This document shows positions 20,101 through 27,403 of a DNA stretch of 64,000 nt, in pieces. The notes beneath the pieces were generated by a model that did no database searches, was not told where the DNA came from, and saw only the letters and a program-made list of their open reading frames with translations. This DNA comes from an uncultured Bacilli bacterium (GTDB lineage: Bacteria > Bacillota_I > Bacilli_A > RFN20 > CAG-631), in assembly GCA_947627355.1 (NCBI GenBank), contig CANQVX010000008.1, positions 1 through 64,000 of the forward strand, read 5' to 3'. Every line of letters begins with the position of its first letter. Within the stretch, counting starts at the first letter, position 1. The position numbers and the translations under genes were made by a program.

Positions 20101-20444
20101 ATAAAGTGGTTCATTTATATTCACCAGTTTCTTATTATCATCTAAATATTGTTTCAAACGGAATTCTATCAATGCCATCATTCCCATGCAATAGTGAAGG
20201 ATTTGTAAACTATTTCGAATATGATAGTAATTTGAAGTTTGATGAAAAACTAATGCAAAAAGATATTGAAAAATACGGATTGTATACATTTGAAGATTAT
20301 CAAGAATATATTCCATATGAATTGTACTATGCAGCACCTTGGAATTATTTCAAAGTTTCAGTTGGTAAAGGCAAGTTAACATGGGAAGACATCTTGTATA
20401 CAATTGATTACATTTTCAATAGCGGAGAAATCACACCTTATTAA
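17127..20444 (+). CDS. Large secreted protein with Big_2 and C-terminal Hint domain
   Basis: The 1105-residue protein has a signal peptide (about 1-28). A long Asn/Ser/Thr-rich beta-type region covers about 40-640. A Big_2-type Ig-like domain (about 645-730, with V-T-W-S-S-K-S-P-E-I-A-T-V) follows, then a second Ig-like segment (733-866). A Hint domain begins at C869 (C-I-V-D-G-T-M-L-T-L-E-D-G) and carries the block-B-like H942 in G-E-H-G-L-F-D. The usual C-terminal H-N of inteins is absent, so Hedgehog-like N-terminal cleavage rather than splicing is more likely. About 90 residues follow. No LPXTG or membrane anchor is visible. Confidence 0.85.
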   Translation: MKKHSKLMAIFLSLLLIIPGSSMWILSSKEKKTNEYSPTTSSVVCINKSTNKQYTTIEKALEDSQSGNVLMVVPPTKDNYHETNNNFIPDKVTYKITKDCIIPQGVSLVIPTDASTSQNVTNASTLNTYIESMQKDDHSRGDSAYSTFATAAENKFLRVTIQVEDNVTITNYGTLVVSGYLSGGTSNGGNIGQTSHSYSRILLGTNSKIIQDGTSSVTHCYGYISETSLNNKSEVDFKSGKLYAPFILNDYRGFSFSWAMTDGAIKNQGSSPFNRFEFINIDSIVKIHAAASFYAVANVYLNYPNQNITRSFTEILNFIGNSQTFFIQLTDATYSYIEYKMNKSTTIASVKFFGGMALNTLELKLTASASVLLSVTIDLSTGTAYFPLSYQFDVELNPAENQANTIYDFTKQKIKLLPGSKLKINENCQVNANEIIAYSAFYDGAVGNGKNSTNGYNSFKYPIKEGAVLVNLGKINATNIAGNVYSDENNLTISSSSNSIVSKEAWAFQSSGSLNPAWTISEYLEIREKLNVVPVDYLTSKKHLYIGSNVFSNYNQFLPVFDVLTNGNKDTYHIDKTQSVLHFDTITNYRLEFLNDVYKAYYGTSASAYPKDRTISYANNTNMLGVINSTLPISSDANGINEFDVQSVSVYCKTPEVNGKVPLYVGKSISLDTEIDDIEKAYDKKVTWSSKSPEIATVDQLGNVTGHQLGQSIITATCDGKSGTYTATVIEEQEIEKITEIYITGSDGGTSKTVKGTDDNMNTPNKEYHGEVAANNASYTLTVHIVPETAPFMNITWVFNGSGTDRNHAEDRTTEASSTFDDNRKELTIHTTGNTGVSPDGIKITCTVTDLDGNKFSAIFGIRQKASLCIVDGTMLTLEDGTQKSVEDITSNDRVLVFNHYTGQYEGQPLLYNSHVDSKEKTEKVVTLRFSDNTELGIVGEHGLFDLDLNKYVFINSENYKQFMYHRFVKAKYENDEFVNDEVILVDGVVEHKVVHLYSPVSYYHLNIVSNGILSMPSFPCNSEGFVNYFEYDSNLKFDEKLMQKDIEKYGLYTFEDYQEYIPYELYYAAPWNYFKVSVGKGKLTWEDILYTIDYIFNSGEITPY

Positions 20445-20458
20445 TTTAAAATTTCTCG

Positions 20459-20498
20459 ATAAAAAGGAGCATACTATAAAAAATAATGCTTCTTTTTT
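20459..20498 (+). terminator. Terminator after the Hint-protein gene
   Basis: AAGGAGCAT pairs with ATGCTTCTT (one G·U) across a loop of about 14 nt and is followed by a T-run. It shares GATAAAAAGGAGCA with the terminator that precedes this unit. Confidence 0.8.
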
Positions 20499-20559
20499 CG
20501 TATTTACTAGTAATAATTAAATAAAAAAATTATAATAAGATTAGATTGCAGGTGTTATT

Positions 20560-21327
20560 ATGATTAATCTTATTAACAAACTTATAAATTATAAAATGCA
20601 ACCAGCTGGTATTGTTATAGTAATACTTGCTGTTGTATTTTTTGTTGTTTGTATAATTTTAATGATAGTAAATGCTAAAAAGCCTGATTCTAGTGATAAA
20701 AAACCACATATTAGAAAAGTAGAAAAGGAACATATACATAGAAAACCATTTCGTCATTTTGATGAACAAAAAGCCTTTGGTGAAATGGGTGAAAATGTAG
20801 TAGCTAATATGTTAAATAATATAAAAGAAAATTATCAACATGTGGAAGTTTTTAATGATTTTACGTTTGAAGATAAGAATGGATATTCGTCGAACATTGA
20901 TCATATCTTAATTTGTACTGGCGGTATGTTTATTATTGAAACTAAAGCAAATAAAGGTGTTATCTATGGAAACCCTAATGATGAAACATGGCTTGCTAAA
21001 AAACAAGATTATCAAGATGTTAGACAATTTAAAAATCCAATTATTCAAAATCAAGGACACATTAATCATTTAAAAAGAATGATTGATACACCACCTAAAA
21101 TGATATCAATGGTTATCTTTCCAGAAGCTGAAAATATAAATCAAGTTAGAAGTGAAATAGTTCATGACTTAGAATCAGCTAAAGAATACATTATTGCTAA
21201 GATTAATAATAAACAATATAGTAATGATTTTGTCGATAAAATGACGCAAAAATTATTACTTATAAAATCGGAATTTGGTATTTCACTTGAAAAACATAAA
21301 CAAAACATAAATGAAAAATTAAATTAA
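20560..21327 (+). CDS. Membrane-anchored NERD-domain protein
   Basis: The 255-residue protein has one N-terminal membrane segment (about 17-38), a charged linker, and a NERD (nuclease-related) domain: F-G-E-M-G-E-N-V near 74, I-D-H-I-L-I near 115 and F-I-I-E-T-K-A with G-V-I-Y-G and W. The D…E-x-K arrangement resembles a restriction-endonuclease-like core. No helicase or kinase domain is fused. NERD proteins are thought to process DNA, but the function of stand-alone membrane forms is not established. It is monocistronic; TATAAT at 20531 is a likely -10 box and a strong terminator follows. Confidence 0.85.
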   Translation: MINLINKLINYKMQPAGIVIVILAVVFFVVCIILMIVNAKKPDSSDKKPHIRKVEKEHIHRKPFRHFDEQKAFGEMGENVVANMLNNIKENYQHVEVFNDFTFEDKNGYSSNIDHILICTGGMFIIETKANKGVIYGNPNDETWLAKKQDYQDVRQFKNPIIQNQGHINHLKRMIDTPPKMISMVIFPEAENINQVRSEIVHDLESAKEYIIAKINNKQYSNDFVDKMTQKLLLIKSEFGISLEKHKQNINEKLN

Positions 21328-21365
21328 AGTTCTAACTCAAATATTTGATTCATAAATAGTTATGT

Positions 21366-21404
21366 AATAGATAAAATTATACAAAGATTTTATCTATTAT
21401 TTTT
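21366..21404 (+). terminator. Terminator after the NERD gene
   Basis: A 12-bp perfect stem AATAGATAAAAT / ATTTTATCTATT with a 9-nt loop is followed by ATTTTTG. Confidence 0.85.
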
Positions 21405-21420
21405 GTGTCAAAAAAATTAT

Positions 21421-21486
21421 CTAACAATGTTAGCAAAATCTATTGACAATGTATATAGTGAGTATTACAATTACTAACAATGTTAG
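21421..21486 (+). promoter_or_regulatory. MarR-controlled promoter with two identical operators
   Basis: TTGACA (21443-21448) and TACAAT (21466-21471) are 17 nt apart. The 13-bp palindrome CTAACAATGTTAG occurs twice, at 21421-21433 just upstream of the -35 box and at 21474-21486 just after the -10 box. The centres are 53 bp apart. The layout predicts autorepression by the MarR protein encoded directly downstream. Confidence 0.85.
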
Positions 21487-21505
21487 TAAATAAGGGGGCA
21501 ATGAT

Positions 21506-21940
21506 ATGGATACAGCTATCAAACAAGAAATAGATAGATTTTTAGAAAAGAAACCTTTTCATTTTGCTAAAAGAATCAAGCAAGATAAAGAAGGAAATAG
21601 TTTTATAATTGCTTTACTTTATAAAAGAAAAGATGAGATTGTTTATTCTGGCGATATTGCAAAAGAAACATGTGTTTCTACTGCTCGTATAGCAGCCTCA
21701 GTTAATAAACTTGAAGAACTTGGTTATATAACAAGAAAAACATCTAAATTAGATGCTAGAAAAACACAAATAAAGTTAACTAACAAAGGTCTTAATAGAG
21801 CAAAACAATTAGAAGATGAACTGTATAGTTTTCTAGAAAAACTTATTAATGAACTAGGAATTGATAAGTTTAGACAATTCATGAGTCTTTCAAGTGAGAT
21901 TAATGAATGTGTAGTTAAGATCCTACAAGGTGGTGATTAA
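21506..21940 (+). CDS. MarR-family repressor
   Basis: The 144-residue protein is a winged-helix regulator: a helical N-terminus, a DNA-recognition region with D-I-A-K-E-T-C-V-S-T-A-R-I, and a wing with R-K-T-S-K-L-D-A-R-K-T, matching the D-x-R motif of MarR proteins. It probably binds the two identical palindromes in its own promoter and so controls itself and the following ABC exporter. An inducer cannot be inferred. The ribosome site is AAGGGGGC. It runs into the exporter gene with a gap of one base. Confidence 0.93.
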   Translation: MDTAIKQEIDRFLEKKPFHFAKRIKQDKEGNSFIIALLYKRKDEIVYSGDIAKETCVSTARIAASVNKLEELGYITRKTSKLDARKTQIKLTNKGLNRAKQLEDELYSFLEKLINELGIDKFRQFMSLSSEINECVVKILQGGD

Positions 21941-21941
21941 G

Positions 21942-23840
21942 TTGTTTAAGTTATATAAGAATTTAAAAGCCAAGGATTGGTTTTGGTTAGTAGTTATTAT
22001 TGGACTTACTGTTTTACAAGTTTGGTTTACCATGTCAATCATTGATTATATGAAAAACGTTATATCATCAATTGTTTATATAAATTATCATAATAATCCA
22101 AAATTATTAGGTGATAGTGTTAAACAACTTGTTGATACTCTTGGTTGGAAACAAGCAGTTGAAGCAATAAAATCTACCGGTCAATTCGATAAAAGTACAT
22201 TATCTACGATATTGTTAGTAGCAACTGCTACTACAGCTGATATATGGAAAAATGCTGGTATCATGCTAGGCTTTGCTGCTTTAGTTGTATTAGTTCAATT
22301 AGTTATTGCAATCTTAGCTAGTTATATTTCAGCTGATTTATCAACCACAATCCGTAAGAAGGTTTATGATAAAGTTGATGACTTTTCTAACAATGAAATG
22401 AATAAGTTTTCAACAGCAAGTTTAATTACAAGAACTACTAATGATATTCAAAATGTTCAAATGACAAATGTTATGATGATGAGAATGGTATTTACTGCTC
22501 CAGTTACTGCTATTTGGGCGATTGTTAAAATTAGAGCAACTAGCACAGAACTTACTATAGCTACTGCAGTTGCTGTTATAGCATTATTAATTTTTATCAT
22601 AACTATGATGATTGTTGTACTTCCAAAATTTAAAAAAGTTCAAAAATTAATCGATAGAATCAATGGTATTTCTAGAGAAAACCTAACAGGTATTAGAGTT
22701 ATTAGAGCCTTCAATGCTGAAGATTATCAAAAAGAAAAGTTTGAACAAGCTAATGATAATTTAACAAAAACTCAAGTCTTTACAGGACGTGTTATGTCTT
22801 TATTAAATCCTGGTATGATGATTATTATGAATGGTGTTGCTCTTGCTATTTATTGGATTGGTTCATCCTTAATTAACAATGGTAGTATTGATTATCCAAC
22901 AGTTACTGCCTTTTCTACTTTATCTAGTCAAATAATTATGGCCTTTATGGTTTTAATGATGATGTTTGTTTTATGGCCTAGAGCTTCTGTCTGTGCTAGA
23001 AGAATTAATGAAGTTTTAGAAACAGATTCATCAATAATTGATCCAACTAGTGAAAAAGAATTAGTTTCAAAAGGTACAATTGAATTTAGAAATGTTTCAT
23101 TTCGTTATCCTGATGGCGATGAAAATGCTTTATCTAATTTAAACTTTAGTATTGAAAAAGGTAAGACTATTGCTATTATTGGTGCTACTGGTAGTGGTAA
23201 AACTACTATAGTTAACCTAATGATGAGATTTTATGATACAACTGAAGGTGAAATCTTATTAAATGGAGTTAACATCAAAGATTTAAAACAAGAAACAATT
23301 CATTCAATTATTGGTTTAGTTCCTCAAAAAGGTTTCTTATTTAAAGGAACTGTTAAAGAAAATGTGGCTTTAGGTAATCCTAGTATGAGTCTTGATAATA
23401 TCAAACAAGCTTGTGAAGTTGCTAAAGCCGATGAATTTATCTTAGAAAAACCTGAAGGTTATGACTTTATGATTTCACAAAGTGGTAAAAATGTATCAGG
23501 TGGTCAAAAACAAAGACTATGTATTGCTAGAGCAGTTGCAATGCATCCTGAAATTTATATTTTTGATGATTCTTTTTCAGCCCTTGATTACAAAACTGAT
23601 AAACAAGTAAGAGACAACTTAAAACACACTGATAGTGATGCTACAAAAATCATAGTTGCTCAAAGAATTGGTACAATTATGGATGCTGATATGATATTAG
23701 TTGTTGAAGGTGGAAAGATTGTTGGTCTTGGCAAACATCAAGAATTATTAAAGAATTGTCCATTATATTTAGATATTGCTTTATCTCAATTATCGAAAAA
23801 AGAATTAGGCCTTGATAAAGCAAATATAGGAGGTGAGTAG
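21942..23840 (+). CDS. Heterodimeric ABC exporter, subunit with degenerate ATP site
   Basis: The 632-residue half-transporter has six membrane helices followed by an ATPase domain. Walker A (G-A-T-G-S-G-K-T-T) and signature (V-S-G-G-Q-K-Q) are normal. Walker B ends in I-F-D-D-S, with Asp for the catalytic Glu, and the switch His is Gln (V-A-Q-R-I-G-T-I). Such substitutions mark the non-hydrolysing site of heterodimeric exporters of the TM287/288 or LmrCD type. I chose TTG 21942, 8 nt after AAGGTGG; GTG codons at 21930 and 21933 lie in or beside that site. It pairs with the next gene. Confidence 0.9.
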   Translation: MFKLYKNLKAKDWFWLVVIIGLTVLQVWFTMSIIDYMKNVISSIVYINYHNNPKLLGDSVKQLVDTLGWKQAVEAIKSTGQFDKSTLSTILLVATATTADIWKNAGIMLGFAALVVLVQLVIAILASYISADLSTTIRKKVYDKVDDFSNNEMNKFSTASLITRTTNDIQNVQMTNVMMMRMVFTAPVTAIWAIVKIRATSTELTIATAVAVIALLIFIITMMIVVLPKFKKVQKLIDRINGISRENLTGIRVIRAFNAEDYQKEKFEQANDNLTKTQVFTGRVMSLLNPGMMIIMNGVALAIYWIGSSLINNGSIDYPTVTAFSTLSSQIIMAFMVLMMMFVLWPRASVCARRINEVLETDSSIIDPTSEKELVSKGTIEFRNVSFRYPDGDENALSNLNFSIEKGKTIAIIGATGSGKTTIVNLMMRFYDTTEGEILLNGVNIKDLKQETIHSIIGLVPQKGFLFKGTVKENVALGNPSMSLDNIKQACEVAKADEFILEKPEGYDFMISQSGKNVSGGQKQRLCIARAVAMHPEIYIFDDSFSALDYKTDKQVRDNLKHTDSDATKIIVAQRIGTIMDADMILVVEGGKIVGLGKHQELLKNCPLYLDIALSQLSKKELGLDKANIGGE

Positions 23841-23842
23841 TT

Positions 23843-25648
23843 ATGCCACCAATGATGAGACATCACGGACATTTTGATCCTAATCATAAAGTTGATTTAA
23901 AGAAAAATATTGCTAAACTATTTAAGTCTTTTAAGAAGTTCTATTTACAAATATTTGTTTCATTTATTTGTATTGCTATTTCAGTTGTTATTTCTATTAT
24001 CGCCCCTCAATTTTTATCCGATTTGACCGACGAAATTACCCAAAATGCAGGTGCCAGAGCTATTCATATGGATAAGATATTGAACATCTCAATTATCTTA
24101 ATTACATTCTATGTAAGTAATGCTTTGTTAAGTTTTATTTCAGGCTTTATTATGAATACTATTACCCAACGTTATTGTAAAGATTTAAGAAATGATGTAA
24201 CAGCAAAGATTAATAGAATGAAATTAAAATATTTTGATGCTCATGTTTATGGTGATACTTTATCAATTATCACCAATGATATTGATCAAATAGCTCAATC
24301 AATGCAACAATCAATAACAATGTTATTCCAATCTATATTAATGATTGTTGGTGTTTTGATTGCAATGTTTGTTACTAGTTGGCAAATGGCACTAGCAGCA
24401 CTTGCTGCTATTCCAGTTGTCATGATTATCTTATTATTTATCATGAAAATCGCTATGCCTTTATTTGTAAAAAGACAAAAAGAAGTCGGTGAAATCAATG
24501 GTGTCATTGAAGAAAATTATACCGGTCATTTAGTTATTAAAGCCTTCAATGCTAAAGATAGTAAAACAAAAATATTTGACGAAACTAACGAAAGACTACA
24601 TAAAACAATGTTCAAGGCTCAAATTGCTGGTGGTATGATGCAACCTTTCATGAGTTTTCTTTCTTATTTTTCATATGCTGCTGTATGTTTAGTAGGTGGC
24701 TTATTACTTGCTAAAGGTACACCAGGTTTAAGTTTTGGTACCATTAGTGCTTTTCTAATTTATGCTAATTTGTTTCAAAGTCCACTTACTCAAATAGCCC
24801 AAGCAGCTAACTCATTACAAATGGCAGCCGCTAGTGCTGAACGAGTATTTGGCCTACTAAACGAAGAAGAACAAGTAGATGAAAGCAATAAGAAAAGATT
24901 ATTAGACTTATCTAAGATTCAAGGTCAAGTTGAATTTAGACATATCAAATTTGGTTATGATGAAAATAAGATTATTATTCCTGATTTTTCAGCAACTATT
25001 AAGCCTGGTATGAAAGTTGCTATTGTTGGTCCAACTGGTGCCGGAAAAACAACAATTGTAAACCTATTAATGAGATTCTATGAAGTTAATGATGGTGATA
25101 TTTTAATTGATGGAATTTCTACTAAAGAAATGTCTAGAAATGAAGTTCGTGATATCTTTGGTATGGTTTTACAAGACACTTGGATGTTTGAAGGAACATT
25201 AAAAGAAAACATATTATTTAATAAACCTAATATCGATGATAAAAGATTAAAAGAAATCATCAAAGAGGCTAATTTAAAATATTATGTTTCTACCTTATCT
25301 CATGGATTAGATACGATTCTATCGGAAGAAAGTTCATTATCATCAGGTCAAAAACAATTAGTAACAATTGCTCGTGCTATGGCTGAAAATGCTCCATTAT
25401 TAATTCTTGATGAAGCTACTTCAAATGTTGATACTAGAACTGAAATCGAAATTCAAGAAGCTATTGATAGATTAACTCATGGAAGAACTAGTTTTGTTAT
25501 TGCCCATCGTTTATCAACTATTAAAAATGCCGATTTAATTTTAGTTATGAAAGATGGTAATATTATTGAAACAGGAACCCATGATGAATTATTATCTTTG
25601 AATGGTTTCTATGCTAAGTTATATAATTCTCAATTTGAATTATCTTAA
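23843..25648 (+). CDS. Heterodimeric ABC exporter, catalytic subunit
   Basis: The 601-residue half-transporter has a short His-rich N-terminus, six membrane helices and an ATPase domain with Walker A G-P-T-G-A-G-K-T-T, signature L-S-S-G-Q-K-Q, Walker B ending L-I-L-D-E-A-T-S (catalytic Glu present) and the switch His in I-A-H-R-L-S-T-I. With the preceding subunit it should export drugs, peptides or lipids. The AGGAGGTGA ribosome site overlaps the end of the first subunit, favouring balanced expression. luxS follows 13 nt later and probably shares the transcript. Confidence 0.93.
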   Translation: MPPMMRHHGHFDPNHKVDLKKNIAKLFKSFKKFYLQIFVSFICIAISVVISIIAPQFLSDLTDEITQNAGARAIHMDKILNISIILITFYVSNALLSFISGFIMNTITQRYCKDLRNDVTAKINRMKLKYFDAHVYGDTLSIITNDIDQIAQSMQQSITMLFQSILMIVGVLIAMFVTSWQMALAALAAIPVVMIILLFIMKIAMPLFVKRQKEVGEINGVIEENYTGHLVIKAFNAKDSKTKIFDETNERLHKTMFKAQIAGGMMQPFMSFLSYFSYAAVCLVGGLLLAKGTPGLSFGTISAFLIYANLFQSPLTQIAQAANSLQMAAASAERVFGLLNEEEQVDESNKKRLLDLSKIQGQVEFRHIKFGYDENKIIIPDFSATIKPGMKVAIVGPTGAGKTTIVNLLMRFYEVNDGDILIDGISTKEMSRNEVRDIFGMVLQDTWMFEGTLKENILFNKPNIDDKRLKEIIKEANLKYYVSTLSHGLDTILSEESSLSSGQKQLVTIARAMAENAPLLILDEATSNVDTRTEIEIQEAIDRLTHGRTSFVIAHRLSTIKNADLILVMKDGNIIETGTHDELLSLNGFYAKLYNSQFELS

Positions 25649-25661
25649 TGGAGGAATATTT

Positions 25662-26129
25662 ATGGAAAAAATTGCAAGTTTTAGTGTTAATCATCTAGAT
25701 TTATTAAAAGGTTTATATGTTTCTAGAAAAGATATGGACAAACAATTAGTAGTTACCACTTTTGATTTAAGAATGGTAGCACCTTATAAGGAACCTGTTA
25801 TTGATATGCCTGCCTTGCATACCATTGAACATTTAGGAGCTACTTATCTTAGAAATAGTAAATATAAAGATCAAATTGTTTATTTTGGTCCAATGGGTTG
25901 TCGAACAGGTTTTTATCTTATAATGTTTGGTGATCTTAAAAGCGAGGATGTTTATCCATTAGTTGTTTCGTTATGTGATTATATTATTGATTTTGAAGGT
26001 CATATTCCTGGTGCATATAAAGAACAATGTGGTAATTATCTAGAACAAAATCTAGACATGGCTAAATATTATATAAGAAAATATAAAGAAGATTTAGTAA
26101 ATAATAAAAGATTTACTTATCCTGAATAG
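25662..26129 (+). CDS. luxS: S-ribosylhomocysteine lyase
   Basis: The 155-residue enzyme cleaves S-ribosylhomocysteine to homocysteine and the AI-2 precursor DPD. Metal ligands are in H-T-I-E-H (H53, H57; general base E56) and a Cys near residue 123 (E-Q-C-G). The catalytic Cys is in G-C-R-T-G (C80). Start ATG 25662 follows GGAGG; a longer frame from 25602 runs into the exporter gene. Its position directly behind an ABC exporter is unusual, since luxS more often sits with methionine-cycle genes. A two-way terminator follows. Confidence 0.96.
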   Translation: MEKIASFSVNHLDLLKGLYVSRKDMDKQLVVTTFDLRMVAPYKEPVIDMPALHTIEHLGATYLRNSKYKDQIVYFGPMGCRTGFYLIMFGDLKSEDVYPLVVSLCDYIIDFEGHIPGAYKEQCGNYLEQNLDMAKYYIRKYKEDLVNNKRFTYPE

Positions 26130-26131
26130 AA

Positions 26132-26177
26132 AAAAAGAATGTTATTAAACTCAAATGAGAATAGTAACATTCTTTTT
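26132..26177. terminator. Bidirectional terminator
   Basis: A 13-bp perfect stem, AAAAAGAATGTTA / TAACATTCTTTTT, with A-runs on one side and T-runs on the other. It separates luxS from the convergent ABM gene and can act in both directions. Confidence 0.85.
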
Positions 26178-26180
26178 CTT

Positions 26181-26507
26181 TTATTTTCTTATAAATTTTT
26201 TATCATTTTCACTTATATTATCTTCTATGAAACTTTTGACATCCATATGGAGATCATATTTTTCACGTAGCATAGCAATTTCTTCCATTGTTGAAGAAGC
26301 ATGATGTCTGTCAAGTGCTTCTTGATTTTCCCAACTATCGATAAGTAATACACTTTCTTTATCTTTTAATGGAAAGAAATATTCATATCTAAGATTACCT
26401 TTGGTATTTTTAATCTTATCAACAATACCTCTTTTTATCATTTCTTTGGCAAACTTTCTGGCGCTTTGATTTTTTCCAGTATATAAAATATTAATTGTTA
26501 TGCTCAT
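26181..26507 (-). CDS. Antibiotic-biosynthesis-monooxygenase-like (ABM) protein
   Basis: The 108-residue protein is a single ABM ferredoxin-like domain, with N-L-R-Y-E-Y-F-F-P and S-W-E-N-Q-E-A-L-D-R-H conserved as in the YgiN/YhgC-like dimeric proteins. Family members oxidise quinols or other small molecules; the substrate is not clear here. The start ATG 26507 is preceded by AAAGTGG. The amidohydrolase remnant overlaps its 5' end by 17 bases in another frame, so before decay of that gene the two were probably translationally coupled. Confidence 0.85.
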   Translation of the reverse strand: MSITINILYTGKNQSARKFAKEMIKRGIVDKIKNTKGNLRYEYFFPLKDKESVLLIDSWENQEALDRHHASSTMEEIAMLREKYDLHMDVKSFIEDNISENDKKFIRK

Positions 26508-26725
26508 AATTAAAACCACTTTCTTTTAGTAATTCTTTAGCGTTTTCAAAATAAATCTTTATGAAGTTTTTTTTAGTGTCACCATTATAAAGATGAGGAG
26601 TTGTTGATGAAATAATTGAAAAATCTATTCCAGCAGCTTCAATAAATGAAAGATGATTATCTAAACTCCAATCAGGAACTTTAAATCCATCTACAAGTAA
26701 TGAATCAATACTTGGTAATTATGAA
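26491..26725 (-). pseudogene. Amidohydrolase remnant with large internal deletion
   Basis: An open frame of about 75 codons without a start. It reads V-D-G-F-K-V-P-D-W-S-L and then F-I-E-A-A-G-I-D-F-S-I-I-S-S-T-T-P, as near the N-terminus of TIM-barrel metal-dependent amidohydrolases of the decarboxylase type. After Y-N-G-D it jumps to K-I-Y-F-E-N-A-K-E-L-L, which matches the N-A-x-x-L at the C-terminus of the same family. The roughly 200 residues between, including the metal ligands, are missing, and stop codons lie upstream. Assignment is by eye. Confidence 0.55.
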
Positions 26726-26753
26726 AATCAATTACCATATTAACGTATCGAAA

Positions 26754-27365
26754 TTAAACAACTGTGAAATTTAATTCATCTCTAAGCCAAGTTTCAACTT
26801 CATTTTTGCTTGTTGAAGATGAAAACTTTTTGCCACTTTTCCATTCAGCATTTGGTGCAAGAGAATGAACATTAGTTGCACTATTTCCAATTCCACTTGA
26901 TGCTGATGTGCAAAATGGTATGATAATAGTTTCATTTAAACTATCTCCATATGTTTCTAAAAAAGTGTAAATAATTTTAGGTGCTTTTCCAAACCAAATA
27001 GGGTAACCAAGAAAAATGATTTTATAATTTTCAATATTTTCTATTTGATTTGCTATTTCTGGTCTAGCATTGTTGTCTAGATCTTCAAGATAAGTTCTTG
27101 AAGAACTATTATTATATTGTAAATCTTCGTTTGTATAAGGAATAGTAGGTGTTATTTCAAATAATGTTCCATTAGTATAATCTTCAATGTAATTTGCAAT
27201 TCGTTTGGTGTTGTTAGTACATGAAAAATATGCAATTAAGGTTTCATTTGCTGAATAATCACTGCTTAGCGGGCTGTTGTTTGTTTTATCTTTGCTACAT
27301 GAAATTAATGTAAAAGATATAAAAAACATCAAAATTAAACTAAAAAAGTTTTTAAAATGTTTCAT
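26754..27365 (-). CDS. Flavodoxin-like lipoprotein
   Basis: The 203-residue protein has a lipoprotein signal (L-I-S-C, lipid-bearing Cys near residue 23), a Ser/Asn linker and a flavodoxin fold: the FMN phosphate loop A-Y-F-S-C-T-N-N-T-K near residue 46, then G-Y-P-I-W-F-G near residue 121 and P-F-C-T-S-A-S-S-G. It would be an FMN-binding electron carrier or reductase tethered to the outer face of the membrane. It lies 38 nt after the CMD–cupin gene and is probably cotranscribed; the ribosome site is AGGTGGGG. Confidence 0.88.
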   Translation of the reverse strand: MKHFKNFFSLILMFFISFTLISCSKDKTNNSPLSSDYSANETLIAYFSCTNNTKRIANYIEDYTNGTLFEITPTIPYTNEDLQYNNSSSRTYLEDLDNNARPEIANQIENIENYKIIFLGYPIWFGKAPKIIYTFLETYGDSLNETIIIPFCTSASSGIGNSATNVHSLAPNAEWKSGKKFSSSTSKNEVETWLRDELNFTVV

Positions 27366-27403
27366 AATAGTTCCCCACCTATTATTAATCTAGTTGATAA
27401 TTT

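Noticed and set aside
17127..20444. Intein in a housekeeping gene
   Set aside because: The Hint domain is at the C-terminal side of a secreted protein, and the H-N splice motif and a C-extein nucleophile are missing.
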